Positions 11,577 to 23,158 of a DNA stretch of 64,000 nucleotides are shown in pieces. The position numbers and the translations under genes were made by a program. The number at the start of each line of letters is the position of its first letter. Positions within the stretch are counted from its first letter, which is position 1. The DNA comes from Chrysemys picta bellii (Eukaryota; Chordata; Testudines; Emydidae). The stretch covers positions 22,864,824 through 22,928,823 of the forward strand of contig NC_088801.1 of assembly GCF_011386835.1 (NCBI RefSeq), in the 5' to 3' direction. The notes beneath the pieces were generated by a model. The model was not told the DNA's origin, did not search any database, and worked only from the letters and a program-made list of their open reading frames with translations.

Positions 11577-12334
11577 TGTCACAATTCAGGGCTACTGCAC
11601 CTGTATTGCCCTTCCGTGGTTCAGCAAGGGCACCCACTTTAGGCTTCCAGCTCCTCAGTCATCACCTCTATTGTGAAGAGATGCACACCTCTCTCCATGC
11701 TGAGCTGGGTTTCTCCAGGCTGCATAGTTCCTTGCCTACACTGTGAGTTTCCCAGCAAGCCAGGCTGCTTAGACAAGTCAGTGTTTGTACTTTGCTTTCT
11801 CCGCAGAGGCTATGAACAGTTGTAATTGCCCATTTATAACCTCTTTCTAAGTGTGCACATTTATTCTTCACATGAAAGCGTTAGAGAAAACATTTTAAAA
11901 AGAATAAAAGAAAATGCATACATGCCAATAAGTTTATCATAGACCATCCCAACTCCAACAAGGACCCTGATAGGTGATCAGTCCTTCAATCACACAGAGT
12001 TTTTTCTGTGGTCACAAGTTCATCACTGCTTTAGCTCAGGACAAGAATCTTCATTCTTGACTTTATACAGCATGGGCCTTTGTTTTTTGTCCTCAAGTAA
12101 CAGGCGATCAGTAGACAATGGTTCTCTCCCCAGTGTATAGCTTTGAAAGGTGAGAATTTGCATTCCTCACCCCCCAGGTATTCCCTAGACAACCCGCTTA
12201 ACTCTTGTTGTTCCAAAAGTACCTCCTTGTCTGGCATATTGTTTAAAATAGACATTTGAAGCTCATAACTTGCCAAAGTTTGTTTGGCTCGTGTGTCCAC
12301 ACCAGAGAAGTTACATGAGATCTCACAATTACAC
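11577..12334 (-). mobile_element. LTR-like interspersed repeat (possible solo LTR)
   Basis: On the + strand this begins TGTCACAATTCAGGG. On the minus strand it would start TGTGTAATTGTG and end ATTGTGACA, giving TG...CA ends like the better-supported LTR at 18049-20878. A TATAAA-like word lies on the minus strand near 11833-11840. No internal retroviral sequence, clear polyadenylation signal or target duplication was found, so both borders and identity are tentative. Confidence 0.4.
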
Positions 12335-12848
12335 ATAAACTTTGTGTTTAATAACTAGACTCCAAAGATACTTAAACTTAATTCAATATTTTTTTTCAAG
12401 GATATTGCAGGAAATTGCCCTATCTAGACCATGCACAGCCCCATTAACGTCTGTGTGATTGCAGCAGTCCATCTGTGTATTGCCATTCAATACGGATCCA
12501 TGTAACTTATCAGACCATTCAATTGAGCAATTTAATTTAAATTATGAATATTCACAATCTATCCATAGAGCAAAAAAATTGAAAAGATATTTATTAAGTG
12601 AATTCATACAATGGCTGCATCAATATCTGCCCACACCTATTCTACAAGCAGGAAAAAAAGCAGGCTAAGTTATTTCAATACATTTTTTGTTGTGAATTAT
12701 CTTCTCAACTCTGTGATAATGTTAGCCAGTTCCTGGTTCTCTTCTCTGCTCTTTTTTGGGGAGGCATGTCCATGCTTGTTACTACTTGACAATTCTACAT
12801 GCAACAAATTCTTATTCAAATCATTTTCACATTCTGCACTTAAGATAT

Positions 12849-13055
12849 TCATAGATTATAAGGGCAGAGGGGACCATTGTGATCATCTAGTCTCATCTCC
12901 TGTATAACACAGGCGATGGGTCTTCCCTGTATTAATTGCTCTATGAACTAGAGCATATCTTTTAGAAAAAAAATCCCAATCTTGATTTAAAAATTGCCGG
13001 TGATGCCTTTGCTACCTTGTTCCAATGGTTTATTACCCTCACTGTTAAAAATTTG
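12849..13055 (-). mobile_element. CR1 LINE 3' fragment
   Basis: The + strand reads CATAGATTATAAGGGC followed by a GGGGACCATTGTGATCATC segment, the complement of the CR1 3' end. Only the non-coding tail and the last part of the ORF2 region remain, diverged and 5'-truncated. Confidence 0.7.
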
Positions 13056-13104
13056 CTACAGGTGAACTTTGAAAAACAAAATTTGGTCAAATACTACTTA
13101 GCTT

Positions 13105-13225
13105 TTCCTCTGCAGATATTAAGGTGCTTTACAAAGGCATTTTATAGATGGGAAAAAGGAGTCACAGAGACTGAAATTGACTTGGGTGAGGCCACCCAGC
13201 AGGCTAGTGGCAGAACCAATAATAG
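13105..13225 (-). mobile_element. MIR/CORE-SINE fragment
   Basis: The + strand contains TTATAGATGGGAAAAAGGAG, then CACAGAGACTGAAAT, then GCCACCCAGCAGGCTAGTGGC. This is the order of the complemented MIR consensus (fewer-than-all-bases match). Old and diverged. Confidence 0.65.
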
Positions 13226-13240
13226 ACTCCTCGTCTTTTA

Positions 13241-13911
13241 AATCCAACTCCAGTGAAGTTGTTGGATGTTTGTTTCTGTTTTTCTGGGAATTTTATATGC
13301 TGCTCTGTTGCTTTTACTATAGAGAAGTGCACTGAAGGAAAAAAAATGTACTCCATTGTGTTTCTGAATTTTGTGATAGTTTATTGCAAGCGCATTCTTT
13401 ACCAGAAGAAATACGGTTTGAATGCTCATTGCTGTTATGTGCTGAAAAAGATGCTTTTCAGGGTATTATTGTATCTTATTCATCAAGAGTCAAAGACAAA
13501 ATTTAAGCCACGTGCTGTGGTGGCTGTGCAGGTGTTCTGTTGCTCGAGGGACGACATAGGAGCAGCTGCATACCTCATATGTGAGACAGAAATAAGCTAT
13601 CTCAGAAGGCCGCAATAAGGGCAGACCAAGGGAGTGGCCATACAGCCATGTTTCTGCAAGTCCGGTGACCTCTCTCTGCCAGTGGCACAAAGAGGATGCG
13701 ACCTCTATTTGAGCCCATAGACTATTATAGATGCTGTGGTCAGACAGCGCAGGAGTCCTGCACCCTGGCACTGGCATGGAGGAACCGATATCCCCTGCCC
13801 AACTGTTCCAAGCTCCACCTACATGGAGCCTGAATACTGTGGCTTTGTATGAATGGAGCTAGTTTCACCCCAGTGACATATTTTTCACATTACATTAACA
13901 TAAGCCAGTCA
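13241..13911. other. Unassigned sequence with a minus-strand open frame
   Basis: A 95-codon minus-strand frame (13490-13777) is open but has no recognisable domain. It may be part of a repeat that I cannot name. No splice-like borders were seen. Confidence 0.35.
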
Positions 13912-13919
13912 CACTATAT

Positions 13920-14251
13920 CAGTGTTTTCCAAACTTGGGATGCTGCTTGTATAGGGAAAGCCCCTGGCGGGCCGGGCTGGCTTATTTACCTGCCCCATCC
14001 ACAGGTTCGGCCGATCGCCGCTCCCACTGCCCGCGGTTCGCTGCTCCGGGCCAATGGGAGCTGCGGAAAATGCGGCCAGCACATCCCTCAGCCTGCGTCG
14101 CTTCCAGCAGCTCCCATTGGCCTGGAGCAGCGAACCGTGGCCAGTGGGAGCCGCGATCGGCCGGACCTGTGGACGGGATAGGTAAACAAACCAGCCTGGC
14201 CCGCCAGGGACTTTCCCTGAACAAGCGGTGTCCCAAGTTTGGGAAACACTG
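13920..14251. mobile_element. Palindromic GC-rich hAT MITE, duplication CACTATAT
   Basis: The terminal repeats are CAGTGTTTTCCAAACTTGGG and the complement of CCCAAGTTTGGGAAACACTG. Perfect 8-bp duplications CACTATAT lie at 13912-13919 and 14252-14259. Almost the whole 332 bp folds back on itself. The core is CpG-rich and shared with the MITE at 29127-29461. Long open frames on both strands here are artefacts of the GC-rich palindrome. Confidence 0.92.
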
Positions 14252-14259
14252 CACTATAT

Positions 14260-14960
14260 GAATAAAACAGATTCACTGATTTCTGGCATTGTGATTTGTA
14301 TACTTAAAATAAATGTAATGTATACATAACATAACGGCATTGTTAGGATGGTGACAATAACAACATGCAATCAGCTTTCAGAAATACTACATTATTTTTC
14401 CTCCATATAAAAGCTATAAACAACTAATGCAAAATCTATGAGTGCACCTTCAGTTTATAATGTAAACTTACAGTGAAACTAATACGTACCAACAATTTAT
14501 TTCCATTTATTTTAGTAGATTGGACAAACACAAACATTTTAGAAGCATAAGAGTTTGATGCAGAAATATGAATTATATAGTTATTTCACTGCATCTTTAC
14601 TGCTAATGCACATGGATTTCATGAAGTATAAGGACAGTATTGGGCACTTAAGTTGTAAGGCTGTCATATTACAGCAAAATTATATGTGCTACATAATCAT
14701 TGTTTTCTTTGTCCTATTTATTTCTGAGTTTGTTGCATAAATATTTACTGTTACAAATCTAATTGGTTGTTTCAAACACCTATTTTAAAGACAATTTAAA
14801 CACACTGAATGTAATTTAAGTTCATGCATTTAGGCCTATGATGGCCTTAAATAGTAGAAATACCTTCAAGAAATCCCTCTAGCCTCTTCTGGCTATCATC
14901 TGCTGCTGCACAGTTTTCAGATCCATGCAACCTGTTCACAAAAACCACAACTCTAAGGTC
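14260..14960. other. No recognised feature
   Basis: AT-rich with no coding pattern. Confidence 0.45.
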
Positions 14961-14969
14961 TCTAAGCTA

Positions 14970-15175
14970 AGAGGAGGGGATTAGGAGTCAGGATTCCTGC
15001 TTTCTATCTTTTCCTCTGTCACTGGCTTGCTGGGTTCCTGTAAAGCAGACCACTTATCTTCTCTGTGCCTTAATTTACCCATTTTCAAACAGGATATAAT
15101 AATAGCAACTACTTATTTCTTAGGAATTGTGGGAGGCTGAAATAATCAGATGAAGGGAACTATACAACCATGAAG
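14970..15175 (+). mobile_element. MIR/CORE-SINE copy
   Basis: In + orientation: CTCTGTCACTGGCTTGCTG, a CACTTATCTTCTCTGTGCC segment, TTAATTTACCCATTTTC and a run of ATAATAATAGC. This is the recognised MIR order (diagnostic CORE then tail). Old and diverged. Confidence 0.7.
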
Positions 15176-15446
15176 GGTGAGATTGTACCCGTTACTTTAG
15201 TGAGTACATAAATTAAGGAGACTCAAAAGATTTTGCATTCCTTGTGGAAGGAACAGGTAAAGTGCTGCCTTGCCCAAAGTGTTATAAATTCCAACACAAT
15301 GCACTGCAAATCTATGCAGTGATTATACAGTACTGTATCACTGTTAGACTCACATTTACAGTATCCAAGGGATTATGGGACACTTTTTCTATGCTCACAT
15401 TTAGTATCTCACATTTGGCACAGTCCTGCAAGGTGCTAAGCATGCT

Positions 15447-15577
15447 GGCCCTGATTCTGCAAAGCACTTAAGCAAGTGATTAGCTTGAAGCATATGAATA
15501 TTCCTAGTGAAGCCAATGGATCTGCTTAAACTGTTAAAGTTAAGCACATGCTTAATTGTTTTTTAGGATTGGGACCA
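15447..15577. repeat. Palindromic MITE-like repeat with TTAAGCA arms
   Basis: It begins with GATTCTGCAAAGCACTTAAGC and continues through AGTTAAGCACATGCTTAA to AGGATTGGGACC; the two halves are inverted relative to each other around a GAAGCCAATGG centre. A second member is at 50901-51029. Confidence 0.55.
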
Positions 15578-15579
15578 AA

Positions 15580-16795
15580 GTGCTCAGTACCTTGAAGGAT
15601 TACGCTTGTGGCTCTTATTAGTGAAATAATGGCCTGCGTAAGTGTATTGGGAAGAAGTTAGTGAAATATTGACCTGCATAAGTATTGCTCTCATAGCACA
15701 AATCAGCTTCACCTTACAGGAAATGTTCAAGATTATTAAAGAAAGCACAGCACACACTGTTGTATTGTTTTAACTTCAGCAATAAATCTCAATGAAAGAG
15801 AACTAGCAATGCTAAAGTATTTGCATTGTTTAGTGCTTTAACTTCTCCCACTGGTGCTGTTCATTCCTTCTGAACCCTTTCTTTTTGAATGCATTACATG
15901 CAATAATTTTGGGAGTTATGATAAACAGATAGGCACTGTTATAATGCATTACAGTTAGGAAGAGGCACTTGAAAGAAATTGGTTTTGCTATACACATGAT
16001 GTGAAACAATCAATAGTGCTTTAGTCTGACAAGTACTGTCAATATCCATTGTCACAGTCCAGAAAGTCGTTAATGGATAGTTCTTCAAAAACCAATGCTT
16101 TCAACACAGGTTCAAAGTACTCAAATATACCGTATTTGGCAGGAATTAATCATAGGTAAACCCTTGGGATTTTGTATAAATGTTTTGTAAATTGAGAGTG
16201 AAATAAAAATCTTGGGAGGAAGGTAGGATAGTATTGTATAGTGTGGGGATGTAGGGGTAAACCATGTCAATAAAATCATTCAGCCATATAGGGAAATTTA
16301 GAAAATGTTAAACCTGTTCCTTTCTGGGTCATACAGGCCTTGTCCAAAGCATTGCTCCTCAAAAATTAGACTGCAGGAGATGTACTGTCTGGTTGCAGGG
16401 TTTGTATTTAATATTCTCTCACCACATTCACACAAAGTAATCACACATGCAATCATGGTCCTAATTCTGAAAGGATCAGAGTCTTTTCTGGTTCATTTAA
16501 CTGCATCTGTACCATGTTTCTGGAGAAAAGTTTTGGAAACCTTTCCCCCCTGCAATTTCAAGCCTGATCCAGCATACTTACATGTGATGCCTAATCTGTA
16601 AACTACGAAAAAAGACCAGATGGCCACTCTTGGTGGCTCTGTTTTTTGGGAGACTCCCATATACTGTCTAAGTGTAAGATCTGTCTTTAAAGGCAGATCT
16701 CAAAAATAGAGAAATAAAGTTTAAATTGTTGATGAAGGAGCAAGCCCAAAGGCCAGCCTCCAGTCCCGGCTTAGAGAACCCTGCGTACATTGGTC
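15580..16795. other. No recognised feature
   Basis: AT-rich, with no coding exon. A 98-codon + frame (16305-16601) has no recognisable content. Confidence 0.4.
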
Positions 16796-16799
16796 TCCA

Positions 16800-17115
16800 A
16801 GCACACTTACATTATGTCTGTATTACACCCACTGGCAGCGGCCTATAGAGCATATGCACACACTGTAATGAAAAGCAAGCTGTGTCCGCACTACAGCATG
16901 TAACTACATGTATCAGTGAAAAGCTCTGTTGTGGGGAAGCTGTGGGGAAATCTCCACTGCTTCTCCCCGCCAGAGACTTTTCCTACTTCCAAAGTCTTTC
17001 CCTGCTGCAGGGAAAGGCTCTAGCAATGGGCAGCTTGCAGAATCTGCTGTGAGAAAACGCTTCAGCAACAGAGATCTAGCAGAGCCTTTCTCTGCTACCA
17101 CTGTCTCCCTATATT
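16800..17115. repeat. MITE-like repeat with GGGGAAG / TTTCCCTGCTGC words
   Basis: The segment has repeated and inverted words (CTGTTGTGGGGAAG, CTTTCCCTGCTGCAGGGAAAG) typical of a low-complexity MITE core. It abuts the start of DIRS copy 1. Ends and target duplication were not resolved. Confidence 0.4.
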
Positions 17116-18983
17116 GGTAGTCTGAGTCTGGACATACTCATTCAAAGCGTTCAGTATCTGCAGCACTGGTACATTCTGTATGGGTTCCTATCTTGGTACC
17201 GATGATGGTCTCCACAGAATCACATTCAACTTCTGCTCATGTACCATCAGTACTCCAGGAGTTTAGACATTCTAGGGATCATTTTGTTTCAGACAAGCTG
17301 GAGTCTCCATTACTTACCAGTACCATTCACTTGTCCATCCCGAGATCTTCCGGGTCACCAAATTGCATTTCTCATCAAGACCTCCTACTATTCAGGGTGA
17401 ACAATTATCACCTCCCCTGAAAGTTGCTGAGGATGATTCTTCTGACTCATGTATTTCCGTTCAGGGATCCCCTGTCTGCTCTACTAGACACTACTCTTTA
17501 TACTGAGAGAAAGACAGTTGGGGACAGACAACTTTGACTCCCATCCAGTTAGTGTGACCAATGATAGATCCCTCCTCCTATGCTCTATGTGCCCCCCACA
17601 GTGCCCTTCTTGGCATTCCTGGGCTCTATATAATCAGCCATTGGTAAGGGTCCTGAGTGCCTCTTGTAGGGACCCTAGGGAGAGTCATTCTTCTGAACCA
17701 TCACTCCCCTCTCATCAACCTGACAAAGAGGTAACACTCTATACAAACATTTCTTCATTATCACTAGATAAGGATGTAATGCCTATAGCACCCTCCAGGG
17801 CAGATGGTTTTAGATAGTTTCAGCAACTAATGAAGCATATAGATGTGCTTCAAATTCCTTTAGAGGATATCCAGGCCTCTCAGCATAACTCCTGGACATT
17901 TTATATACTACAGCTTCTGCGTGTGTGGCCTTTTCTGTGACTGAGGCTTCATTGGAGCCTGCTAAGGCTATCTGGCAGACTCCAGTTAAGCACCTTCCAC
18001 CTGTATATTATGTTCCAGCCAAATACTCAGAATTTCTGTTTTCACACCTGTCACAGAATTCCTGTCTAATAAACCTGGTAGACAATTCCATACAAAGTCT
18101 ACCCCTTTCAACAAAGATCAGAAATGACTCCATCTATCCAATCACAAGAATTACTCCTCAGTGACTTTACAATTCAGAATTGCTAAATAACAGTGCTAAT
18201 GTCAAGGTATAACTTGGTTAATTACAGTAAGCTTAACAGCTTTATTAAACATTAACCAGAGAAGCACCACAAGCAGTTTAAGGCCTTTATAACTGTAGGT
18301 CAACTTTGAGCAAGAACATCATTGCAGGCCTCCTTACATGAAGCCGATGCTGTAGCCTGGTCCGTGATTTGTGATGCAACGACCATCTTGTCTCCTGTTG
18401 TCACGCTTCCCTAAAGATGTATAGAGAGCAGTTAAGATCCTTAAGTGACAGCCTTAACATGGAGCCCCAGCCACCCCAAGTCTCAGCTGCCCTAGCTCCA
18501 GCCTCAGGCCCAGCAGGCTTCCTGAAAGAGGAGCAGCCCTGCCTGGGCTGAGGCCAACTAGAGATAAGCAGGAGTTATAGTCTTAGGTTTCAAAAGATGA
18601 TAGAAGCTTCTGTAATATGCAAGCTCTTCATGTCCTCAAGGGCTAACCCTGACTAAGCAGCTGTGAATCCCTTGCTCATGCTTGGACTTTGAAAGGGCAA
18701 GATTTCTAAGCAGCATAGAGATCCATTTTCTTCTTGTCAGGGATTTTTATTCCCTTCCAACAGAGTTCAAGCTGATGGGATGAGTCCACATGCACGTCTC
18801 CTATTCATGGGTGTGGAGGGGGAGAAATTAACAAAGTCTTTGTTTTTTGATATTTCACAATGGCTCGCTTGCTTTCAATGAACCTCCTTGGTGGACAGGA
18901 CAGATCTTCTGTAGGAAGCCATCATTTTACATTACTTAATCCTTTCCTGTTTGATGGCTTACACAGTTACAGAGGTTTATGAT

Positions 18984-20632
18984 TAGGGCTGTCAATTAAT
19001 CATGGTTAACTCACATGATTAACTCAAAAAAAGTAATCACAGTTAAAAAATTAATCGTGATTCATCACTGTTTTAATTGCACTGTTAAACAATAGAATAC
19101 CGATTGAAATTTGTTAACTATTTTTGGATGTCTTTTATATTTTCAAATATATTGGTTTAAATTACAACACAGAATACAAAGTGTACAGTGCTCACTTAAT
19201 ATTATTTTTATTACAAATATTTGCACTGTAAAAATGATAAACAAAATTCACCTCATACAAATACCATAATGCAGTCTCTTTATAGTGAAAGTACAACTTA
19301 CAAATGTAGATTTCTTTTGTTACATAACTGCACTCAAAAACAAAACAATGTAAAACTTTAGAGCCTATAAGTCCACTTAGTTCTACTTCTTATTCAGCCA
19401 ATCGCTAAGACAAACAAGTTTCTTTACATACACGGGAGATAATGCTGCTGGCTTCTTATTTACAATGTCTCCTGATAGTGAGAACAGGCGTTCACATGGC
19501 ATGTTTGTACCAGCGTTGCAAGGTATTTACCTGCCAGATATGCTAAACGTTCTTATGCCCCTTCATTCTTCAGCCACCATTCCAGAGGACATGCTTCCAT
19601 GCTGATGACATTCGTTAAAAAAATAATGCATTAATTAAATTTTGACTGAACTCCTTGAGGGAGAATAGTATGTCTCCGGCTCTGTTTTACCTGCATTCTG
19701 CCATGTATTTCATATTATAGCAGTCTCGGATAATGACCCACCATGTGTTCATTTTAAGAACACTTTCACTGCAGATTTGACAAAACCCAAAAGAAGATAC
19801 CAATGTGAGATTTCTAAAGATAGCTACAGCACTCAACCCAAGGTTTAAGAATCTGAAGTGCCTTCCAAAATCTGAGAGGGACAAGGTGTGGAGCATGCTT
19901 CCAGAAGTCTTAAAAGACCAACACTCCAATGCATAAACTACTGAACCCGAACCACCAAAAAAGAAAATCAACTTTCTGCTGGTGGCATCTGACTCAGATG
20001 ATAAAAGTGAAAATGAGTTGGTCTGCACTGCTTTGCATTGTTATCGACCAGAACCCGTCAACAACATGGACGCATGTCCTCCGGAATGGTAGTTGAAGAT
20101 GAAGGGCTATATGAATCTTTAGCTCATCTGGAACATAAATATCTTGAAACACCGTCTATAACAGTGCCATGCGAATGTCTGTTCTCACTTTCAGGTGACA
20201 TTGTAAACAAGAAGCAGGCAGCATTATCTCCTGCAAATGTAAAATAACTTGTTTGTCTGAGTGACTGGCTGAACAAGAAGTAGTACTGAGTGGCCTTGTA
20301 GGCTCTAAAGTTTTGCATTATTTTATTTTGGAATGCAGTTATTTTTTGTACATAATTCTACATTTGTAAGTTGAACTTTCATGATAAGGAGATTGCACTA
20401 CAGTACTTGTAGGTGAATTGAAAAATACTATTTCTTTTTTTTTTTACAGCATAAATATTTGTAATAAAAAATAAATATAAAATGGGCACTGTACACTTTG
20501 TATTCTGTGTTGTAATTGAAATCAATATATTTGAAAATGTTGAAAACATCCACAAATATTTAAATAAATGGTATTTTATTATTAACAGTGAGATTAATCG
20601 CGATTATTTTTTTTAATTGCTTGAAAGCCCTA
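18984..20632. mobile_element. Composite palindromic hAT element with two inverted transposase 3' ends
   Basis: The ends TAGGGCTGTCAA and TTGAAAGCCCTA are inverted repeats. The flanks TTTATGAT (18976-18983) and TTTATAAT (20633-20640) are an 8-bp duplication with one mismatch, as expected for hAT. The right part, from about 19690, is a sense-strand transposase 3' region: ALNPRFKNLKCLPKSERDKV (near 19830-19890), then a C-terminal dimerisation segment with GDIVNKKQAALSPANV (near 20197-20245). The left part (18984 to about 19690) is a second, diverged copy of the same 3' end and 3' UTR in opposite orientation. Both copies contain stops. The composite therefore has two 3' halves head to head and no 5' transposase part. 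Confidence 0.8.
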
Positions 20633-20659
20633 TTTATAATGTAAATGCTCAATACAACC

Positions 20660-20686
20660 TTATAACATGGGATACCCATGTTATAA
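20660..20686. repeat. Perfect 12-bp palindrome with 3-nt loop
   Basis: TTATAACATGGG, then ATA, then CCCATGTTATAA. It lies just outside the hAT element, within the upstream (U3) part of the LTR-like repeat. Confidence 0.9.
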
Positions 20687-22289
20687 TTGAGATTACTACA
20701 TGCAGCATCCTCTAAGTATTTCATAAACATTAAACATATTTTTTTACAAATCTAAAATCTGTTTTAATAATATCAACACACAGGTGAACCAGATTGGTTT
20801 CCCGCTATGCATTCATTAATGTACAGTGGGGGCCTAAGAGACACGGCATGAGCTGGCACCTAGTCTGCCAGTGTCACAACTGTCTTTTTCATTTCCAACC
20901 TGCATGGGAGAGAATGATATCCAACAAATTGGTTTTGAAAGTTGTAACCTCAGTTATTCAATCCATTTAATCCCCATCCTTTTCAGGGACCCATTTCGTG
21001 ATCACTTGCTGAGACAGGAAGTCACCTCTCTTCTATGCTTAGGGGATAGAAGCAGTTCAAGTCCAGCACAGGGGCAAGGGTCTCTATTCCAAGTACTTTA
21101 TGGTCCCCAAAAAGAACATGGGATGGAGGCATATATTACATCTCACACATCTAAATAACTGTGAAACCACAGAAATTTAGCATGGTGTGACTCTTGCTGG
21201 TATAATTCTTTGGTTAGATTCCAGTGATTCATTACTAATGCTCAACCTTCAGACTGTATATTCACCCTTCTCACAACAGGTTTCTTCATTTTACAATCCA
21301 CCAGGATCACTTCCATTATTGTGTGCTTCCATTCATACTCTCCTCTGCCCTCAGGATATTCTCAAAGATCATGGTGGTCGTAGCCACCCTCCTGCATTGA
21401 TTGGGAATAATTGTCTTCCCTTAACTCGACAATTGGCTACTCAGGCTGATCTTACCATGAGGTTCTATCTGCAGTACGAACAACAAGATCTCTGTTCTAC
21501 AGTTTAAGCCTTCAATTCAACCTTTAAAAGTCTGCTTAGACCCCAGTACGACAGATAGATTTCACAGGAGCGTCTCTGGATGCCGTGTCAGCCAGGGCCC
21601 ATCTATCTGTGGATGGGTTCATGACCTTGAAAAATCTTATTTCAAATGTTCAACTAAGTCATCTAACCTTGGCAAAAAATTGTCTCCAATTATTAAGATA
21701 TATGGCAGCTTGTACCTTTGTAACTCAATATGCCACGTTACATCTTCAATGCTTCCAGGGATGGCTCAGGATAGTTTTTCTACTGAACAAGCACATTCTG
21801 GACAAGTAAGTGTCTGTTTTTCATCAGGTTCTGGATCCATTCAGTTGGTAGAAGGACCCTTCAGAGTCTGTGCAAGAGTCCCTTTCGTTCAACCTCCTCC
21901 TACCATTGTTATAACATCAAATGCATCCGTCCGGGGATAGGGAGCACATCTAGTGTCACACACCATGCACTGCAAATGGCCTTCTCCAACAACATCTTCT
22001 TCATAGCAACTTTTTAAAATTGAGGGCAGTCAGAATGCTTGCACTCATTTCCTTCCACTTACCAGAGCCGAGTCTGTCAAGGCCATAGCAGATAATGTGT
22101 CCTGGACTCGAAAACATATTTTCTCCAAACACTGTGATTTGATTCATGCTTCTAGATCAGATGCTGTAGTTGGCAATGCAGCGCTGTCTTCAGTATTAGA
22201 TTCTGCTCTCAGGTTCTCTGCTCCCTTTGGTAATATATGTGGGAGGTCAACCAAAGTGGATCACTCACAGGGACACTATTCAAAGAAGG

Positions 22290-22587
22290 AGAGGTTACTC
22301 ACCTTGTGTAGTAACTGGAGTTTTTTGAAACATGTCTCTGTGGGTGCTCCAGTATCTGCTTTCTTTCTCCTCTGCTTCAGTTTCCTTTCATGGAACTTCA
22401 CGGTAGAGAAGAAACAGTGTGGTTCACTTATACAGCTCTAAATATCCTTGGTACAGGGCACGAGGATGTCATGGGCCGAAATGGCACTGCTACTGAAAAT
22501 CTCTGATCAAAGGTATCCCTGAAATAGAGCACATATAGGGCACACATCTCAAAGAACTCTAGTTACTGAACAAGATGAGTAACCTCT
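22290..22587. repeat. 46-bp terminal inverted repeat of DIRS copy 1
   Basis: The left arm (22290-22335) and right arm (22542-22587) are complementary at 38 of 46 positions by my count. Both arms contain GAGGTTACTCA / TGAGTAACCTC. A sequence matching part of the left arm occurs in the same orientation at the 5' border of DIRS copy 2 (51569-51612). Confidence 0.7.
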
Positions 22588-22590
22588 CTT

Positions 22591-22945
22591 TATTCTTTTG
22601 CTGCTGGAATGTAGTGTCCTGCTCTCATTTTTGGCAAGGGAAAACTTAGAATGATATTTTGCCTTCTGTAGTTTTCACCTATACATTCTGTAAAGCTTTC
22701 CTGGCCCAGCACAGACAACCATGCATTCCCCTTTCATCTCTCACAAACTATTTGTGTTTCCAGTGGGAATAATCTGTGCAGGGAGAGAGGGGCAATGATA
22801 CTCGCATGGGTCTTTACTGGTTGGAGCATGCTGTTTTTGAAGCATGTATGTGTAGTGCACTTTAAACAGTGCTCCAGAATTTGTTCCATCATATGTCAGA
22901 ATAGCCAATATAATGGTACCAAGTGAAATGCCTATTTATAATGAA
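22591..22945. other. Unassigned spacer between DIRS copy 1 and the Gypsy element
   Basis: No coding sequence or named repeat was recognised. Confidence 0.4.
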
Positions 22946-23158
22946 TGTTGGAGGTGTAAAGGAATGCTAAACTGTATTATACTGATCAGCCACTAGGTGG
23001 CACTGTGTTTAAAAGACCTTATAAAAGAGCTTCAGCTATACCTGGAAGAGCACTGAAGGATCTTATGCTGAACATATCTGGTGTGTGAGCAGGCTCTGTG
23101 ACTAGTCCATATCTGGTACGCAAGATCATGCCGTGGTATCAGGAGTAAACTAAAAATA

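Larger units (their letters stand above)
18049..20878 (-). mobile_element. Probable solo LTR of an endogenous retrovirus, interrupted by a hAT element
   Basis: On the minus strand it starts TGTGACACTGGCAG and ends ATTCTGTGACA, so it has TG...CA ends. It contains TATAAA (complement at 18286-18291) followed 40 bp later by AATAAA (18241-18246), the normal order of promoter and polyadenylation signal in an LTR. Without the hAT insertion (18984-20632) it is about 1.17 kb. No gag, pol or env sequence accompanies it, so it is probably a solo LTR. The flanks (ACACC and ACTGT) do not give a clear target duplication, which weakens the call. Confidence 0.55.
17118..22590 (+). mobile_element. DIRS-like retrotransposon copy 1, split by a nested insertion
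   Basis: Two pieces of one + strand element flank an LTR-like insertion (18049-20878). The left piece (to 18048) carries a gag-like region; near its end the segment EPAKAIWQTP is followed by YVPAKYSEFLFSH. The right piece (20879-22590) carries a reverse-transcriptase region: a frame reading FYSKYFLVPKK-like sequence (near 21080), a catalytic-box position reading *LDN at 21422-21433, then DAVSARAHLSVD and an RNase H start (TIVITSNAS). DIRS-type elements use a tyrosine recombinase instead of an integrase; that domain was not identified here. Multiple stops and frameshifts make it dead. The 3' end has a 46-bp inverted repeat (22290-22335 with 22542-22587). The DIRS assignment comes from RT similarity to the other two copies and lack of LTRs. 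Confidence 0.7.

Noticed and set aside
13849..14276. Several overlapping open frames on both strands (90-110 codons).
   Set aside because: They lie inside a palindromic GC-rich hAT MITE with a perfect 8-bp duplication; few stops in a GC-rich palindrome are expected.
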